Positions 53,038-62,322 of a stretch of DNA of 64,000 nt are shown here, in pieces (position 1 is the stretch's first letter; each line of letters opens with the position of its first letter). The position numbers were made by a program, and so were the translations under genes. Under the pieces are notes generated by a model. The model had not been told where the DNA came from. It did no database searches and saw only the letters and a list, made by a program, of their open reading frames with translations. This DNA comes from Salinirubellus litoreus. Lineage in GTDB: Archaea > Halobacteriota > Halobacteria > Halobacteriales > Haloarculaceae. The stretch is from positions 744,001 through 808,000 of the forward strand of contig NZ_CP147841.1 of assembly GCF_037335815.1 (NCBI RefSeq), given 5' to 3'.

Positions 53038-56000
53038 ATGCGGTTGCGAACTGCGCTCAACGACTACAAGCGCGACCGTGCCGACGGCCGGCGGTATCCG
53101 GGCGAACGGCGGACGGTCGACGGGGCCTTCTCGGGCTACGGGGACCGCCTCGTCCACGTCGACCCGTCGGGGGGTATCAGGGACTTCTCCTCTCCGCTCT
53201 CCGGGCTCTACGGGATCGATCGCTCGCGCCTGGGTATCAGGGCGAGGTCGCGGACCCACTGGTTCGACGAACTCGACACCATCCGCCAGCACTACTACCG
53301 CGACACCAACCTCGTCGAGACGGAGTACGACGTGGGCGAGTTCACCGTCCACCAGTACGATCTCACGCTCGGGCGGGCGCACGTCACGCACGTCGAACTC
53401 CGTGGCGAGGTGCCCGCACGGGCGAGCCTCGTGGCGTTCCTCACGCTCGCACCCGAGGGACGGGACGCGCGCGTCGGCCGGCTCGTCCACGAGGACGGCG
53501 GGCCGGCGGGGAGCAAGGCCGTCGAGGTGTTCCACCGCCACGAACACGACTACGTGACGGCCTCGACCGGACTCGAACGCGTCGAGGGGCAGGTCCCCGA
53601 GCGGTTCGAGGAGATCCTCGACGAGGGCCCCGTCGAGTTCCCCCGCGACGTGGCGGTCAACCGCTACGAGGACACCCACCTCTCGGGCGACGTGCTGGTG
53701 ACCGCGCCGCTGGAGCGGACCGGGCGGGCCGCCCGGACGACGCTCGTCAGCCAGCTATCCGATCACGGGGAGATAACCCGCGAGACCGCGCTCGCCGACC
53801 TGCGGGACTGTGCGACCTCCTACCGGACCGCCGACGATCTGCGAGGGGCCGCCCGGGAGTGGACCGGCGTGGACGTCCCGGAGTCGGCACCCCGGTCGGC
53901 GCTGATCGAGGCTGACCGCCGCGTGCTCGGCCTGCTCCAGGCCCCGAGCGGGGTTCGGATCGCCGCCCCGGAGTTCGACCCGTTCAACGTCGGCTCGGGG
54001 GGGTACGGCTACACCTGGGTGGGCGAGGACGCGACGGTCGCGGGGAGCCTGCTCGCGGCGTCGGACCGCCTCGGCCTCGACGTCGACCGCGAGCTCGTCG
54101 AGGCCGCCCGGTTCTACTGCGAGGCCCAGCTCGACGACGGTACCTGGCCCCACCGCGTCTGGGCCGCCGACGGGTCGCTCGCGCCGGGGTGGGCGAACGC
54201 GACCGTCGAGAACGCCGATTCCGGCGAGTACCGCGCGGACCTGACCGCCCGGACGGTGACGTTCCTGGCGACACTGCTCCGCAGGAGACGGGGAGACCTC
54301 CCGGACGACCTCGCGGACGAGGTGCGTGCGACGGTCGAGGCCGCCGTCCGTGCGATGGACGACTCGCTCGACGACGGCGGCCTCCCGGACCCGTGTCTGA
54401 ACGCCTGGGAGGACACGCTGGGTCAGTTCACCCACACGGCGGCGACGTACCTGCGGGCGTACTCGGCGGTCGCCAGGGCACCCCTCTCCGAGGCGGTGGG
54501 TACGCGAGCCCGCGAGAGCGCGGAACGGGTCTACGACGGGCTCGATCGGCTCTGGGACGAGGAGTTCGGCTTCTACGCCCTCCGGCTCGACGAGGGGGTG
54601 CGCGACTCGCGGCTCGACGCCTCGACGTTCGCCCTCGTCGACGCGTTCAGGGAGTTCGCCTCGCTGGAGGGGCGGAGCCTCACGGAGACCGACCTCGACC
54701 GGCTGGCCGACCACGCCGGGACGCTCCTCAACGGCCTCTACCGGAACCCGAGGGCGAGCCCGGTCGCGGGGCTCGCCCGCTACGAACAGGACCGGTGGCG
54801 CGCGGAGGGGATCGACCAGGCGGCCGAGAAGGTCTGGTCGCTCTCGACCGCGATGGGCGCGCTCGGCGCGGCGCGGCTGGGCGAACTGCTCGAGGGCTAC
54901 GGGCGGAGCGGCGAGGCGTTCTTCGAGCGCGGGCGGAACCTCTATCAGCTCCTCTCGTCGGACGGGCCGTTCTGCACGGACGCGGGCTACCTCGCGGCGG
55001 GGGTCTTCGACGACGGCACGCTCGACGGAGCGACGCCGCTCGGGCTGACGCACGCCCTCAGACTCCGGACGACGGCCCTGCTCGCCGAACACGACGCGCT
55101 CCCGACGGTCACGACGCCGACCGGCCCCGAGGAGCGACTCCGCTGGACCACCGGCGAGAAGTTCGGCGTGGGCACCGTCGCCGACCACGGGACCGGCGAT
55201 CCCTCGCGCGTCTGGTTCACCCTCACCGAGGGAGCGCTGACCGAGCTCCGATTTCCTCGCGTTGACCTGATGAACCTCCGGACGCTCGACTTCCTCGTCA
55301 GGTGTCCCGAGGAGGAGTACCTCGTCCGGACACACGCGGAGATGGAGCACGGGCGGAGCGGCGGGTCGGTCGACCGCCGGGTCGAGCCGGCGGCCGACGA
55401 CGCGCTCCTGTTCAGACACGTCGTCACCGAGACCGACGACGGCCACGGCCACGAGTGGACCCTCGAGGTCGAGTACGCCGCCGACCCAGCCCACGACGCC
55501 GTCGTCGCGGACGTCTCGTTCGAGGCCCACGACGGCAAGACCTACGAGGTGTTCGCGGTCGCCGACACCGCGCCCCGCAACGCCGGCGAACGCGACCGCG
55601 GGCTCCGCCTCGGCGAACCCGGCGAACACCACCTCGTCGCCCGTGACGCGAGTGCGTACACCGGCGAGCCCGTGGCCCCGCTGCTCGTCGACGAGGACGG
55701 CGAGGGCTACTCGGTCGCCGTCGCGCTGGCCGCCACCGAGCGGTTCGACTGGGCGACCGTCGGCGTCGCGGGCGGCGACCACCTCGCCGAGGTGTTCTCC
55801 GAGGGGCCGCTCCCCGATCCACGGGGTCGCGTCGACGGCGACCACGTCGTCCTCGTCGGCCGGCTCGGGATCGGCTCTCACCTAGAGAGTCAGGTCGCGC
55901 TCGGGCTCGCGGGAGCGGGCAACACGGCCGCCGCGCTCGGCGAGGCCCAGGGGGCGCTGGCGCGGGGGTACGACCCCGTGCGAGAGGGTTACCGGGAGAG

Positions 56001-57600
56001 CTGGCGGGCGTTCCTCGCCGACCGGCCGATCCCGTCGTCGGTCGCCGACGACCCCGACCTGGCGAACCAGTACCGGACGGCACTGATGAGCCTGCGGGCG
56101 ATGGAGGACAAGACGTTTCGTGGAGCCTCGGTCGCCTCCCCTTCCGTCCCGTGGGGCGAGACGGTCACCGACGAGGTCGGGGTCGGCTGTGGCTACAACT
56201 TCGTCTGGTCGCGCGACCTCTACCACGCCTTCACGGTCGCGGACGCCGTCGGCGACGTCGAGACGGCCGCGAACCAGCTCGAGTTCGTCTACGCGCACCA
56301 GCAGGGCGAGAACGGGTTCGTCCCGCAGAACACCTACGTCAACGGCCACACCAGGTGGGGCGGCGAACAGATGGACAACGTCTCGCTACCGCAGGTGATG
56401 GCCTACCGGCTCTTCGAGCGCGGGGTCGGCTTCGAGGAGGTCGGTTACGACTACGAGAACGTCCGTCGGTCGGCCGACTACGTCGTGCGCAACGGCCCCG
56501 AGACCACCCAGGAGCGCTGGGAGGAGGAGTCGGGCTACTCCCCGTCCAGTATCGCCGCGGAGATCGCGGGGCTCGCCTGCGCGGCGAGGCTCGCCATCGA
56601 AGTTGGAGAGGAGGCCGACGCGCTCGTCTGGCTCGCCCTGGCCGATCACTGGACGAACGAGGTCGAGGACTGGACGGCCACCGAGACGGGGACCGAGCGG
56701 CACGATCGGGTACCGTACTACGTCCGGGTGACCCGCGATGGGGACCCCGACGCGGGGCGGGAGCGGACGCTCGCCAACGGCGGGCCGACGCTCGACGAAC
56801 GCAACGTCATCGACGCGGGGTTCCTCGAACTGGTCCGGTTGGGTATCAAGTCGCCGGACGACCCGGTGATGCGGAACTCGCTGGCCGAGGTCGACGAGAC
56901 CCTCAGGATCGACCTCCCGCAGGGACCGGCGTTCTACCGCTACAACGGCGACGGCTACGGCGAGCGCGAGCGCGGCGATCAGGGCGGGCCGTGGACCACC
57001 CGGGAGTTCGGGAAGGGCCGACTGTGGCCGCTACTCACCGGCGAACGCGGGGAGTACGAGCTCCTGAACGACGCCGGGGCGGAAGAGGAGGAGGAGGCCC
57101 TCACATCGCGGGCGCTCCTCCGGACGATGCAACGGCTCGCCAACTCCGGGCGGATGCTCGCCGAACAGGTCTGGGACCGCGAGTACGGCACCGACTACGG
57201 CTGGCGGCTTGGCGAGGGGACGGGCGCGGCGACGCCGCTCGCGTGGGCGATGGCCCAGTACGTCCGCCTGGCCCACGGTATCGACGCGGGCGAGCCCGTC
57301 GGGAGACCCGCGTTCGTCCGCGAGCGCTACCTCGAACGGCGAGTCCACGAGCGCGAGCGAAGCCCCGCCCTCCGGGTCGACACCCGGTTCCGCGGCGACC
57401 ACATCGTCTTCTCCGGCGAGACGACGGGTGCGCTGGTGGCGATGAAGACGCCGACGGACACCGCGGTCGTCGAGCCCGAGGACGGCGAGTTCGAGTGCGA
57501 CCTGGAGATGGTCTACGGCGAGAACACGGTCGTCGTGGCCGCCGCCTCCGAGCGCGACCTCGAACGGGCGAGCACGACCGTCAGGCGGTTCACGCTCTGA
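53038..57600 (+). CDS. Tandem GH15 glucoamylase / glucodextranase-like protein
   Basis: A 1520-residue protein made of two GH15-like halves. The first half (residues ~1-670) has a beta-sandwich start and GYTWVGEDATV (~321). A second beta domain begins near 690 (FGVGTVADHG). The second half has NFVWSRDLYHAFTVADAVG (~1052), the family signature for substrate binding. It also has the catalytic-type acids in the GYSPSSIAAEIAGLA and GRLWPLLTGERGEYEL regions. The extra C-terminal ~90 residues form a small beta domain. Such enzymes release glucose from alpha-glucans or dextran-like polymers. No signal peptide is seen, so it is probably cytoplasmic, in line with storage-glycan turnover beside the GT4 gene. 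The first half has GED in place of the RD signature, so it may be non-catalytic. A TATA-like actatagg lies about 27 bases before the ATG. Confidence 0.9.
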   Translation: MRLRTALNDYKRDRADGRRYPGERRTVDGAFSGYGDRLVHVDPSGGIRDFSSPLSGLYGIDRSRLGIRARSRTHWFDELDTIRQHYYRDTNLVETEYDVGEFTVHQYDLTLGRAHVTHVELRGEVPARASLVAFLTLAPEGRDARVGRLVHEDGGPAGSKAVEVFHRHEHDYVTASTGLERVEGQVPERFEEILDEGPVEFPRDVAVNRYEDTHLSGDVLVTAPLERTGRAARTTLVSQLSDHGEITRETALADLRDCATSYRTADDLRGAAREWTGVDVPESAPRSALIEADRRVLGLLQAPSGVRIAAPEFDPFNVGSGGYGYTWVGEDATVAGSLLAASDRLGLDVDRELVEAARFYCEAQLDDGTWPHRVWAADGSLAPGWANATVENADSGEYRADLTARTVTFLATLLRRRRGDLPDDLADEVRATVEAAVRAMDDSLDDGGLPDPCLNAWEDTLGQFTHTAATYLRAYSAVARAPLSEAVGTRARESAERVYDGLDRLWDEEFGFYALRLDEGVRDSRLDASTFALVDAFREFASLEGRSLTETDLDRLADHAGTLLNGLYRNPRASPVAGLARYEQDRWRAEGIDQAAEKVWSLSTAMGALGAARLGELLEGYGRSGEAFFERGRNLYQLLSSDGPFCTDAGYLAAGVFDDGTLDGATPLGLTHALRLRTTALLAEHDALPTVTTPTGPEERLRWTTGEKFGVGTVADHGTGDPSRVWFTLTEGALTELRFPRVDLMNLRTLDFLVRCPEEEYLVRTHAEMEHGRSGGSVDRRVEPAADDALLFRHVVTETDDGHGHEWTLEVEYAADPAHDAVVADVSFEAHDGKTYEVFAVADTAPRNAGERDRGLRLGEPGEHHLVARDASAYTGEPVAPLLVDEDGEGYSVAVALAATERFDWATVGVAGGDHLAEVFSEGPLPDPRGRVDGDHVVLVGRLGIGSHLESQVALGLAGAGNTAAALGEAQGALARGYDPVREGYRESWRAFLADRPIPSSVADDPDLANQYRTALMSLRAMEDKTFRGASVASPSVPWGETVTDEVGVGCGYNFVWSRDLYHAFTVADAVGDVETAANQLEFVYAHQQGENGFVPQNTYVNGHTRWGGEQMDNVSLPQVMAYRLFERGVGFEEVGYDYENVRRSADYVVRNGPETTQERWEEESGYSPSSIAAEIAGLACAARLAIEVGEEADALVWLALADHWTNEVEDWTATETGTERHDRVPYYVRVTRDGDPDAGRERTLANGGPTLDERNVIDAGFLELVRLGIKSPDDPVMRNSLAEVDETLRIDLPQGPAFYRYNGDGYGERERGDQGGPWTTREFGKGRLWPLLTGERGEYELLNDAGAEEEEEALTSRALLRTMQRLANSGRMLAEQVWDREYGTDYGWRLGEGTGAATPLAWAMAQYVRLAHGIDAGEPVGRPAFVRERYLERRVHERERSPALRVDTRFRGDHIVFSGETTGALVAMKTPTDTAVVEPEDGEFECDLEMVYGENTVVVAAASERDLERASTTVRRFTL

Positions 57601-57634
57601 GCGCGCCGACGGGCCGCCGCCGCTCCGGCGACGT

Positions 57635-58219
57635 TCACCCCTCGCCGCCGTCGTCGTCCAGCCGGACGACCCGGTCGGCCCACGCTCGAAGCGTCCCGAG
57701 GACCTCGCGTTCGTGCCGCGAGACGGGGTCGTCCGTCCCGAGTTCGTCGCTCTCGAACGCGTTCAGCACCGCCGCCTCCGTCCGGTCGCAGTAGTCGGTG
57801 AGCCACTCGGGGGGGCCGCGCTCGTGCTGGAACGGGATGGTGGCGTCGTTGACGAACACGGCCCGGGGTCGGTCGGGGAGGTTATCGACGATCGCCCGGG
57901 CCCGATCCGCGTTCTCCCCCGCCAGCCGGACCGACTCGGCCTCGGTTTCGCCCTCCGCGCGCGGAGCGTGGGTGTCGAGGACGCTCGCCCGGACGCCCTC
58001 TGGGAGCGGTCCGAACCGCGTGAGCCGACCACCCAGGACACGACCGTCCCGCTCGAACTCGGGGGCGAAGTCGAGGACGACGACGCCCTCGGCACCCCGC
58101 GAACCGACCCAGGCATCGAGCGCGCGAGCGGTCAGCCGGGTCTTCCCGACGTTCGACGGCCCCACGACGAGCGTCGTCCCCGAGAGCGGGAACGGGAGGT
58201 CGGCGCGCTCGTCGGTCAT
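57635..58219 (-). CDS. P-loop NTPase, 194 aa
   Basis: A compact ATP/GTP-binding protein with Walker A VVGPSNVGKTRL (residues ~18-29) and a Walker-B-like VVVLDFAP. It is acidic and Arg-rich, without membrane segments. It overlaps the Nramp-like transporter gene by 4 bases and is read in the same direction, so the two form one operon. A regulatory role toward the transporter is possible but unproven. I do not know a more exact family name; the GPSNVGKT phrase is of general P-loop type. Confidence 0.75.
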   Translation of the reverse strand: MTDERADLPFPLSGTTLVVGPSNVGKTRLTARALDAWVGSRGAEGVVVLDFAPEFERDGRVLGGRLTRFGPLPEGVRASVLDTHAPRAEGETEAESVRLAGENADRARAIVDNLPDRPRAVFVNDATIPFQHERGPPEWLTDYCDRTEAAVLNAFESDELGTDDPVSRHEREVLGTLRAWADRVVRLDDDGGEG

Positions 58220-59580
58220 GCCGTCGCCCCGCCCCCGACGGTCTGGCGGACGTACCTCCCGGCCAGGGCGACGGTGGCGAGACCGAGGCCGAGGGCGAAG
58301 ACGGCGACGAACGTCGGAAGCGGGTCGCCGAGGTCCGGGAGCGCCCGCGTCCGGACGAAGTTGCCGGCGAGGACCGTCGTGACGAGGAGGAGGGCGATCC
58401 CGCCGAGGTTGGCGAGCGTCGAGTTGGGCTCCGGAACCGCGTCGCCGTTGAGGAGGTAGAGGACGACCGCGATGGCGAACGGCGTCCCGACGAGGCCGAA
58501 CGCGAGGACCAGTACCAGGAGAGGGAAGAACGACCCGCCGAGGAACGCCCCCAGGCCCGAGAGCAGCGCCACGGCCACGAGCAGTCCGCGATACCGTGCG
58601 TCGGAGACGTCCGTCCCCCAGCCCAGCCTGTCCGCGAGGAGGTAGGGCGGCACGACCGTGTTACCGCCGAGCGTCGAGACTGCGGCACCCCAGAGCCCGA
58701 GGAGGAAGAGCCACTTCGCGTTCTGCCCGACGAGCGGGCCGAGCGCCTGTGCGGCCGCGACCGCGGTGAGGTCGCCCGCCGCCACGTCCGGGGAGTGGAG
58801 CACTCCCGCCGCGACGAGGAAGATCGCGAGGCTGTAGATCCCGAAGGCGACGAGCATCGACGCGCCCACGTCGAACGTCGCCAGCCCGTACTCCCGGCTC
58901 GTCCACTCCCTCGCGCGCATGTTGTACGAGTGCATCGTGATCAGCGTGATGTGGACCGCACCACCGAGGATACCCGCGGCGACGAGCGCGCCGTCCACGC
59001 CTGCGGGGACCCGGGGGACGAGCCCCGTCGCGGCGCTCGCCGGATCGACCGGCACGACGAACAGCGAGGCGAGGAAGGCGAGGACGACGCCGCTCACGAG
59101 GAGTTTCGCCAGGAGTTCGACGAACCGGTAGCCCCGACCGGCCAGTCCGAGCGCGAGGACGACCGCCCAGGCGACCCCCCAGACCCGGGCGTCGACACCC
59201 GTGACCGCGGCGCTCACGTCCGCGAGGCCCTTCATGATCACGAGCTGGGCGAGCCCCGCCGCGAGCACCGCGTCGACCACGAGGATCCACGCCCAGCCCC
59301 CGCCGAGGTGTCGCTCGACGACCGAGACGATGCCCGCCTCGGTGAGCAGTCCGAGCCGCATCGCGAGGTACTGGGCGGTCGCCCCGAGGACCGCCGAGAG
59401 GAGGACGACCCACAGAAGCGCGTAGCCGAACGTCGCGCCCGCGGTGACGACGCTCGCCATCGTCGCCGGCCCGGCCGCGACGGCCCCGGCGACCCACGAG
59501 GGGCCCATCTCCGAGAGGTACTCCCCCCACGTTCCGTCGGTCACGGCCCGCAGATCGTGTCGCCGGGTGTCCGCGTTCAT
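58216..59580 (-). CDS. Divergent Nramp-family transporter
   Basis: A 454-residue protein with about 11 membrane segments and the layout of Nramp (SLC11) carriers. The first segment has GPSWVAGAVAAGPATMASVV in place of the canonical DPGN metal-binding phrase, and segment six reads LITMHSYNM instead of MPH. The loss of the Asp/Asn and Met-Pro-His metal ligands means it may not carry Mn or Fe in the usual way; Nramp-related carriers for Mg, Al or other substrates show comparable changes. It is co-translated with the P-loop gene. A perfect 12-bp palindrome lies about 43 bases upstream of the ATG. Confidence 0.85.
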   Translation of the reverse strand: MNADTRRHDLRAVTDGTWGEYLSEMGPSWVAGAVAAGPATMASVVTAGATFGYALLWVVLLSAVLGATAQYLAMRLGLLTEAGIVSVVERHLGGGWAWILVVDAVLAAGLAQLVIMKGLADVSAAVTGVDARVWGVAWAVVLALGLAGRGYRFVELLAKLLVSGVVLAFLASLFVVPVDPASAATGLVPRVPAGVDGALVAAGILGGAVHITLITMHSYNMRAREWTSREYGLATFDVGASMLVAFGIYSLAIFLVAAGVLHSPDVAAGDLTAVAAAQALGPLVGQNAKWLFLLGLWGAAVSTLGGNTVVPPYLLADRLGWGTDVSDARYRGLLVAVALLSGLGAFLGGSFFPLLVLVLAFGLVGTPFAIAVVLYLLNGDAVPEPNSTLANLGGIALLLVTTVLAGNFVRTRALPDLGDPLPTFVAVFALGLGLATVALAGRYVRQTVGGGATA

Positions 59581-59622
59581 CCCTCTCGGCTATCGAACCG
59601 CCGGTGAAAAGTCTTGCCACCC

Positions 59623-59634
59623 AGTGGTACCACT
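59623..59634. promoter_or_regulatory. Perfect 12-bp palindrome upstream of the Nramp-like gene
   Basis: agtggtaccact lies 43 bases before the start codon (59580), between the tenA stop and the transporter. Its position suits an operator for a dimeric regulator. Regulator unknown. Confidence 0.4.
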
Positions 59635-59662
59635 TGATTATCACCGGGAGACCCGTCCCGGC

Positions 59663-60328
59663 TCACACCGACCACCCCTCCTCCCGCCACGCGGCGTCCC
59701 AGAACCGGTACTCGTAGCGTGCCGAGGTCAGGAGCAGGTCGCGGTACCGCTCGCGCTCCCGGGTGGTGGCCTCGGCCGCCACCTCGTCCATCAGGTCCTT
59801 GCACCAGTCCGTGAGTTCGGTGAACTCCTCGCCGGCGTACATCTCGATCCACTCGGCGTACCGCTCGTCGTCGGGCTTCCCGGCGGCGGCGAGACGCTTG
59901 CCCGTCTCGTTGAACCCCCACATGCACGGGAGGAGCGCGGCCACGGTGTCCCCGAACCCGCCGAGCGCCGCGGTCCGGACGAGGAAGTCCGTGTACGCCC
60001 GCGTGGTCGGGGAGGGCTCCGTGGCTTCGAGCTCCGCCTCGTCGATGCCGAACTCCGTGGCGTACGAGTGGTGGAGCTCCATCTCGACGTTCACCGTCGA
60101 CTCCAGCAGTTCGGCGAACGTCCCCATCCGTTCGAGCGTCGGTGCCTTCGCCGCGCCGAGGGCGAACACCCGGGAGTACTCGACCAGGTAGACGTAGTCC
60201 TGGCGGACCCAGTAGCGAAACGGCGACTCGTCGAGCGTCCCCGCGCCCAGTTCGCGGACCATCGGGTGATCGAGGATCGCCGTCCAGACCTCCTCTGCGT
60301 CCGCGCGGATCTCGTCGGTGAAGGCCAT
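59663..60328 (-). CDS. tenA: TenA-family aminopyrimidine aminohydrolase / thiaminase II
   Basis: A 221-residue all-helical protein of the TenA family, starting MAFTDEIRADAEEVW. It has the conserved FRYWVRQDYVYLVEYSRVFA with active-site Asp/Tyr region, then LLPCMWGFNETG with the catalytic Cys. The C-terminal half has MYAGEEFTELTDWCKDLMDE, with the family Glu. TenA salvages aminopyrimidine from damaged thiamine. It is divergent from thiD-thiN and shares a short control region of about 55 bases. The reading frame stays open far upstream, but that part is antisense to thiD and not real, so the ATG at 60328 is clear. Confidence 0.9.
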   Translation of the reverse strand: MAFTDEIRADAEEVWTAILDHPMVRELGAGTLDESPFRYWVRQDYVYLVEYSRVFALGAAKAPTLERMGTFAELLESTVNVEMELHHSYATEFGIDEAELEATEPSPTTRAYTDFLVRTAALGGFGDTVAALLPCMWGFNETGKRLAAAGKPDDERYAEWIEMYAGEEFTELTDWCKDLMDEVAAEATTRERERYRDLLLTSARYEYRFWDAAWREEGWSV

Positions 60329-60382
60329 GGACAGGGTGGGACGAGCGTCCGGTAAAGTGTTATGACCCCGTGGTATAACGGA
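60329..60382. promoter_or_regulatory. Divergent tenA / thiD promoter with inverted repeat
   Basis: The short spacer carries an inverted repeat gttat-N11-ataac (60359-60379) that places a TATA-like element for each direction. One common regulator could therefore control both thiamine genes. ThiR-type thiamine regulators occur in archaea, but I cannot assign one here. Confidence 0.45.
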
Positions 60383-61750
60383 ATGATAATGACGCGAGCA
60401 CCAGCGCCCGACAGCCGTCCCGTCGCGCTCACCGTCGCGGGCAGCGACTCGGGGGGCGGCGCGGGTGTACAGGCCGACCTGAAGACGATGGAGGCGATGG
60501 GAGTCTTCGGGACGAGTGCCGTCACGGCCGTCACCGCACAGAACACGTGCGGGGTCGAGTCGACCCACGTCCTCCCGGTCGAGGAGGTGACCGCACAGAT
60601 CGAGGCCGTCCGCTCGGACTTCGACGTGAGCGCGGTGAAGACGGGGATGCTCGCGACCGAACCGATCGTGTCGGCGGTGGCCGACCGCGCCGCCGAACTC
60701 GACGTCCCGCTGGTGGTCGACCCGGTGATGGTCGCGACGACGGGCGATCGACTGCTCGACCCCGGCGCGGAGGACGCCTACGAGGACCTGCTCGGGTCGG
60801 CGGCACTGGCGACGCCCAACGCCGACGAGGCCGGGGTCCTCACGGGCGTCGAGGTCACCGACCGGGCGAGCGCGGTCGAGGCCGGCGAGGCACTGGTCGA
60901 CCTGGGGACCGATGCCGCGCTCGTCAAGGGCGGGCACGTCCCCGGCGACGTCGTCCGGGACGTCCTCGTCACGAGTGCGGGCGTCGAGACGTTCGAGCAC
61001 CCCCGCGTCGACACCGACGCCACCCACGGTTCGGGCTGTACGCTGGCGAGCGCGGTCGCCGCCCGGATCGCGCACGGTGACTCGCTCGCCGACGCCGTCG
61101 ACGCCGGCGTCTCGCTCCTCGCCCGCGCGGTCCGCTACCACCTCGACGTCGGCGAAGGTCCCGGGACCGTCCACCACCTGGCGGCGCTCCGCGATCGCGC
61201 GGCACGGCAACCGACGGCCGAAGCCGTCGAGGGGGTCGTCCGGCGGTTCGTCGACGCCGACGTCTCGCCGGTCGTCCCGGAGGTCGGGATGAACGTCGTC
61301 GGGGCGACCCCCTATGCCGAGACACCCGGAGAGACCGCCGCGGTCGAGGGTCGCATCACCCGGACGCTGTCGGGCGTCCAGCCCAATCGGGGAGTGCGTT
61401 TCGGGGCGTCGAGCCACGTCGCACGGTTCCTGCTCTCGGCCCGCGAACTCGACCCCTCGCTCCGGTTCGCGGTCAACTGTCGCTTCGACGAGCGGGTCGA
61501 GGCGGCGCTCTCGGAACTCGACGATCCGGCGGTCGAACTCGATCGGAGCGAGGAGCCCCGCCCTGACGCCGAGGGGAGCACGATGGGCTGGGTCGCCCGG
61601 CGTGCGTTCGAGGAGACGGAGGGGACCCCGGCGGCCGTCTACGACCGCGGCGACGTCGGCAAGGAGGCCATCACGCGCGTCCTCGCGCCCGACGCGGGGA
61701 CGGCCGTCTCGCGGGTGCTCGCGCTCTCCGAGGCCGTCGGGGGGGAGTGA
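60383..61750 (+). CDS. thiDN: ThiD-ThiN fusion (HMP-P kinase and thiamine-phosphate synthase)
   Basis: A fusion of two thiamine enzymes. The N-terminal ThiD domain (~250 residues) has ALTVAGSDSGGGAGVQADLK for substrate binding, PLVVDPVMVATTGDRLL, and the DATHGSGCTLASAVAARIA anion hole with catalytic Asp. The C-terminal ThiN domain (~180 residues, from VPEVGMNVVGATPYAET) has GVRFGASSHVARFLLSAREL. ThiD phosphorylates HMP and HMP-P; ThiN joins HMP-PP to the thiazole phosphate. The archaeal fusion is well known. The ATGs at 60383 and 60389 both fit, since the upstream repeat sets the transcription start near them. Confidence 0.93.
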   Translation: MIMTRAPAPDSRPVALTVAGSDSGGGAGVQADLKTMEAMGVFGTSAVTAVTAQNTCGVESTHVLPVEEVTAQIEAVRSDFDVSAVKTGMLATEPIVSAVADRAAELDVPLVVDPVMVATTGDRLLDPGAEDAYEDLLGSAALATPNADEAGVLTGVEVTDRASAVEAGEALVDLGTDAALVKGGHVPGDVVRDVLVTSAGVETFEHPRVDTDATHGSGCTLASAVAARIAHGDSLADAVDAGVSLLARAVRYHLDVGEGPGTVHHLAALRDRAARQPTAEAVEGVVRRFVDADVSPVVPEVGMNVVGATPYAETPGETAAVEGRITRTLSGVQPNRGVRFGASSHVARFLLSARELDPSLRFAVNCRFDERVEAALSELDDPAVELDRSEEPRPDAEGSTMGWVARRAFEETEGTPAAVYDRGDVGKEAITRVLAPDAGTAVSRVLALSEAVGGE

Positions 61751-61773
61751 GCCGGCGCGAGCCCGGGGGAGGC

Positions 61774-62226
61774 TCAGAGGAGGGGTTCCGTCGGTCGGGA
61801 CAGCAACCCCCACGACCGGACGCTCCCCGGTGAGACCCGACCCGGATCACCGGGCGCTCTTCGAGCGCGTGGTCGGCGTACTGGTCGTACTTCTCGCGGA
61901 GCGCCGTCGCCGCCGCGGGATGACCCGACTCGCCGGGCGGAAGATGGGTCGCGGTCCCCCGGACCTGCACCCACCCCAGCTCCGACCAGTCCTCGGTGTA
62001 GTGGTCGGCGACGAGCGCGACGCGCGGGTTCGCGTCGACGTCGCGGACCCGGCGGAGTTCCCCGGGTCATACCGCCTTCGGTTTCTCGTCGATCGGCGTG
62101 ACGATGCGGTCGCCGGCGAACGCGAAGCAGACCGGGACGGCGTGGGGCCGTCCCTCGGCGTCGGCCGTCGCCAGTCGGGCGACCCGTGCGGTCTCCAGGT
62201 AGGCTCGTTCCCGTGGGTCGAACATA
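61774..62226 (-). pseudogene. Pyridoxamine-5'-phosphate-oxidase-like (PPOX) gene with two lesions
   Basis: From the ATG at 62226 the frame gives MFDPRERAYLETARVARLAT, then ADAEGRPHAVPVCFAFAGDR, the typical start of PPOX-class flavin/F420-dependent proteins. A TGA then interrupts after DEKPKAV. The same frame continues with GELRRVRDVDANPRVALVAD and HYTEDWSELGWVQVRG up to ALEERPVIRV. After that the expected end (VRSWGLLSRPTEPLL) lies in another frame, so an indel is also needed. With both repaired it is a normal-length protein of about 150 residues. Either the gene is dead or the assembly has errors. The family is inferred from these phrases. Confidence 0.72.
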
Positions 62227-62322
62227 CGTCATCGAGTCGCCCATCGGGCATGAGTTCGCCGGGTCGAGACCCGTGCCGGCCGTCCCGGACCGCCGGGGTC
62301 GGACGCCGGTGAGGGAAGGGGG

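Noticed and set aside
53755..55881. 708-residue minus-strand open frame inside the glucoamylase gene
   Set aside because: Shadow frame caused by high GC at third codon positions; no domain, and it is fully antisense to a real gene.
59663..61813. 716-residue minus-strand open frame that would make a large TenA fusion
   Set aside because: Its first ~495 residues are antisense to the thiD-thiN gene and have no family pattern; the TenA part begins at the ATG at 60328.
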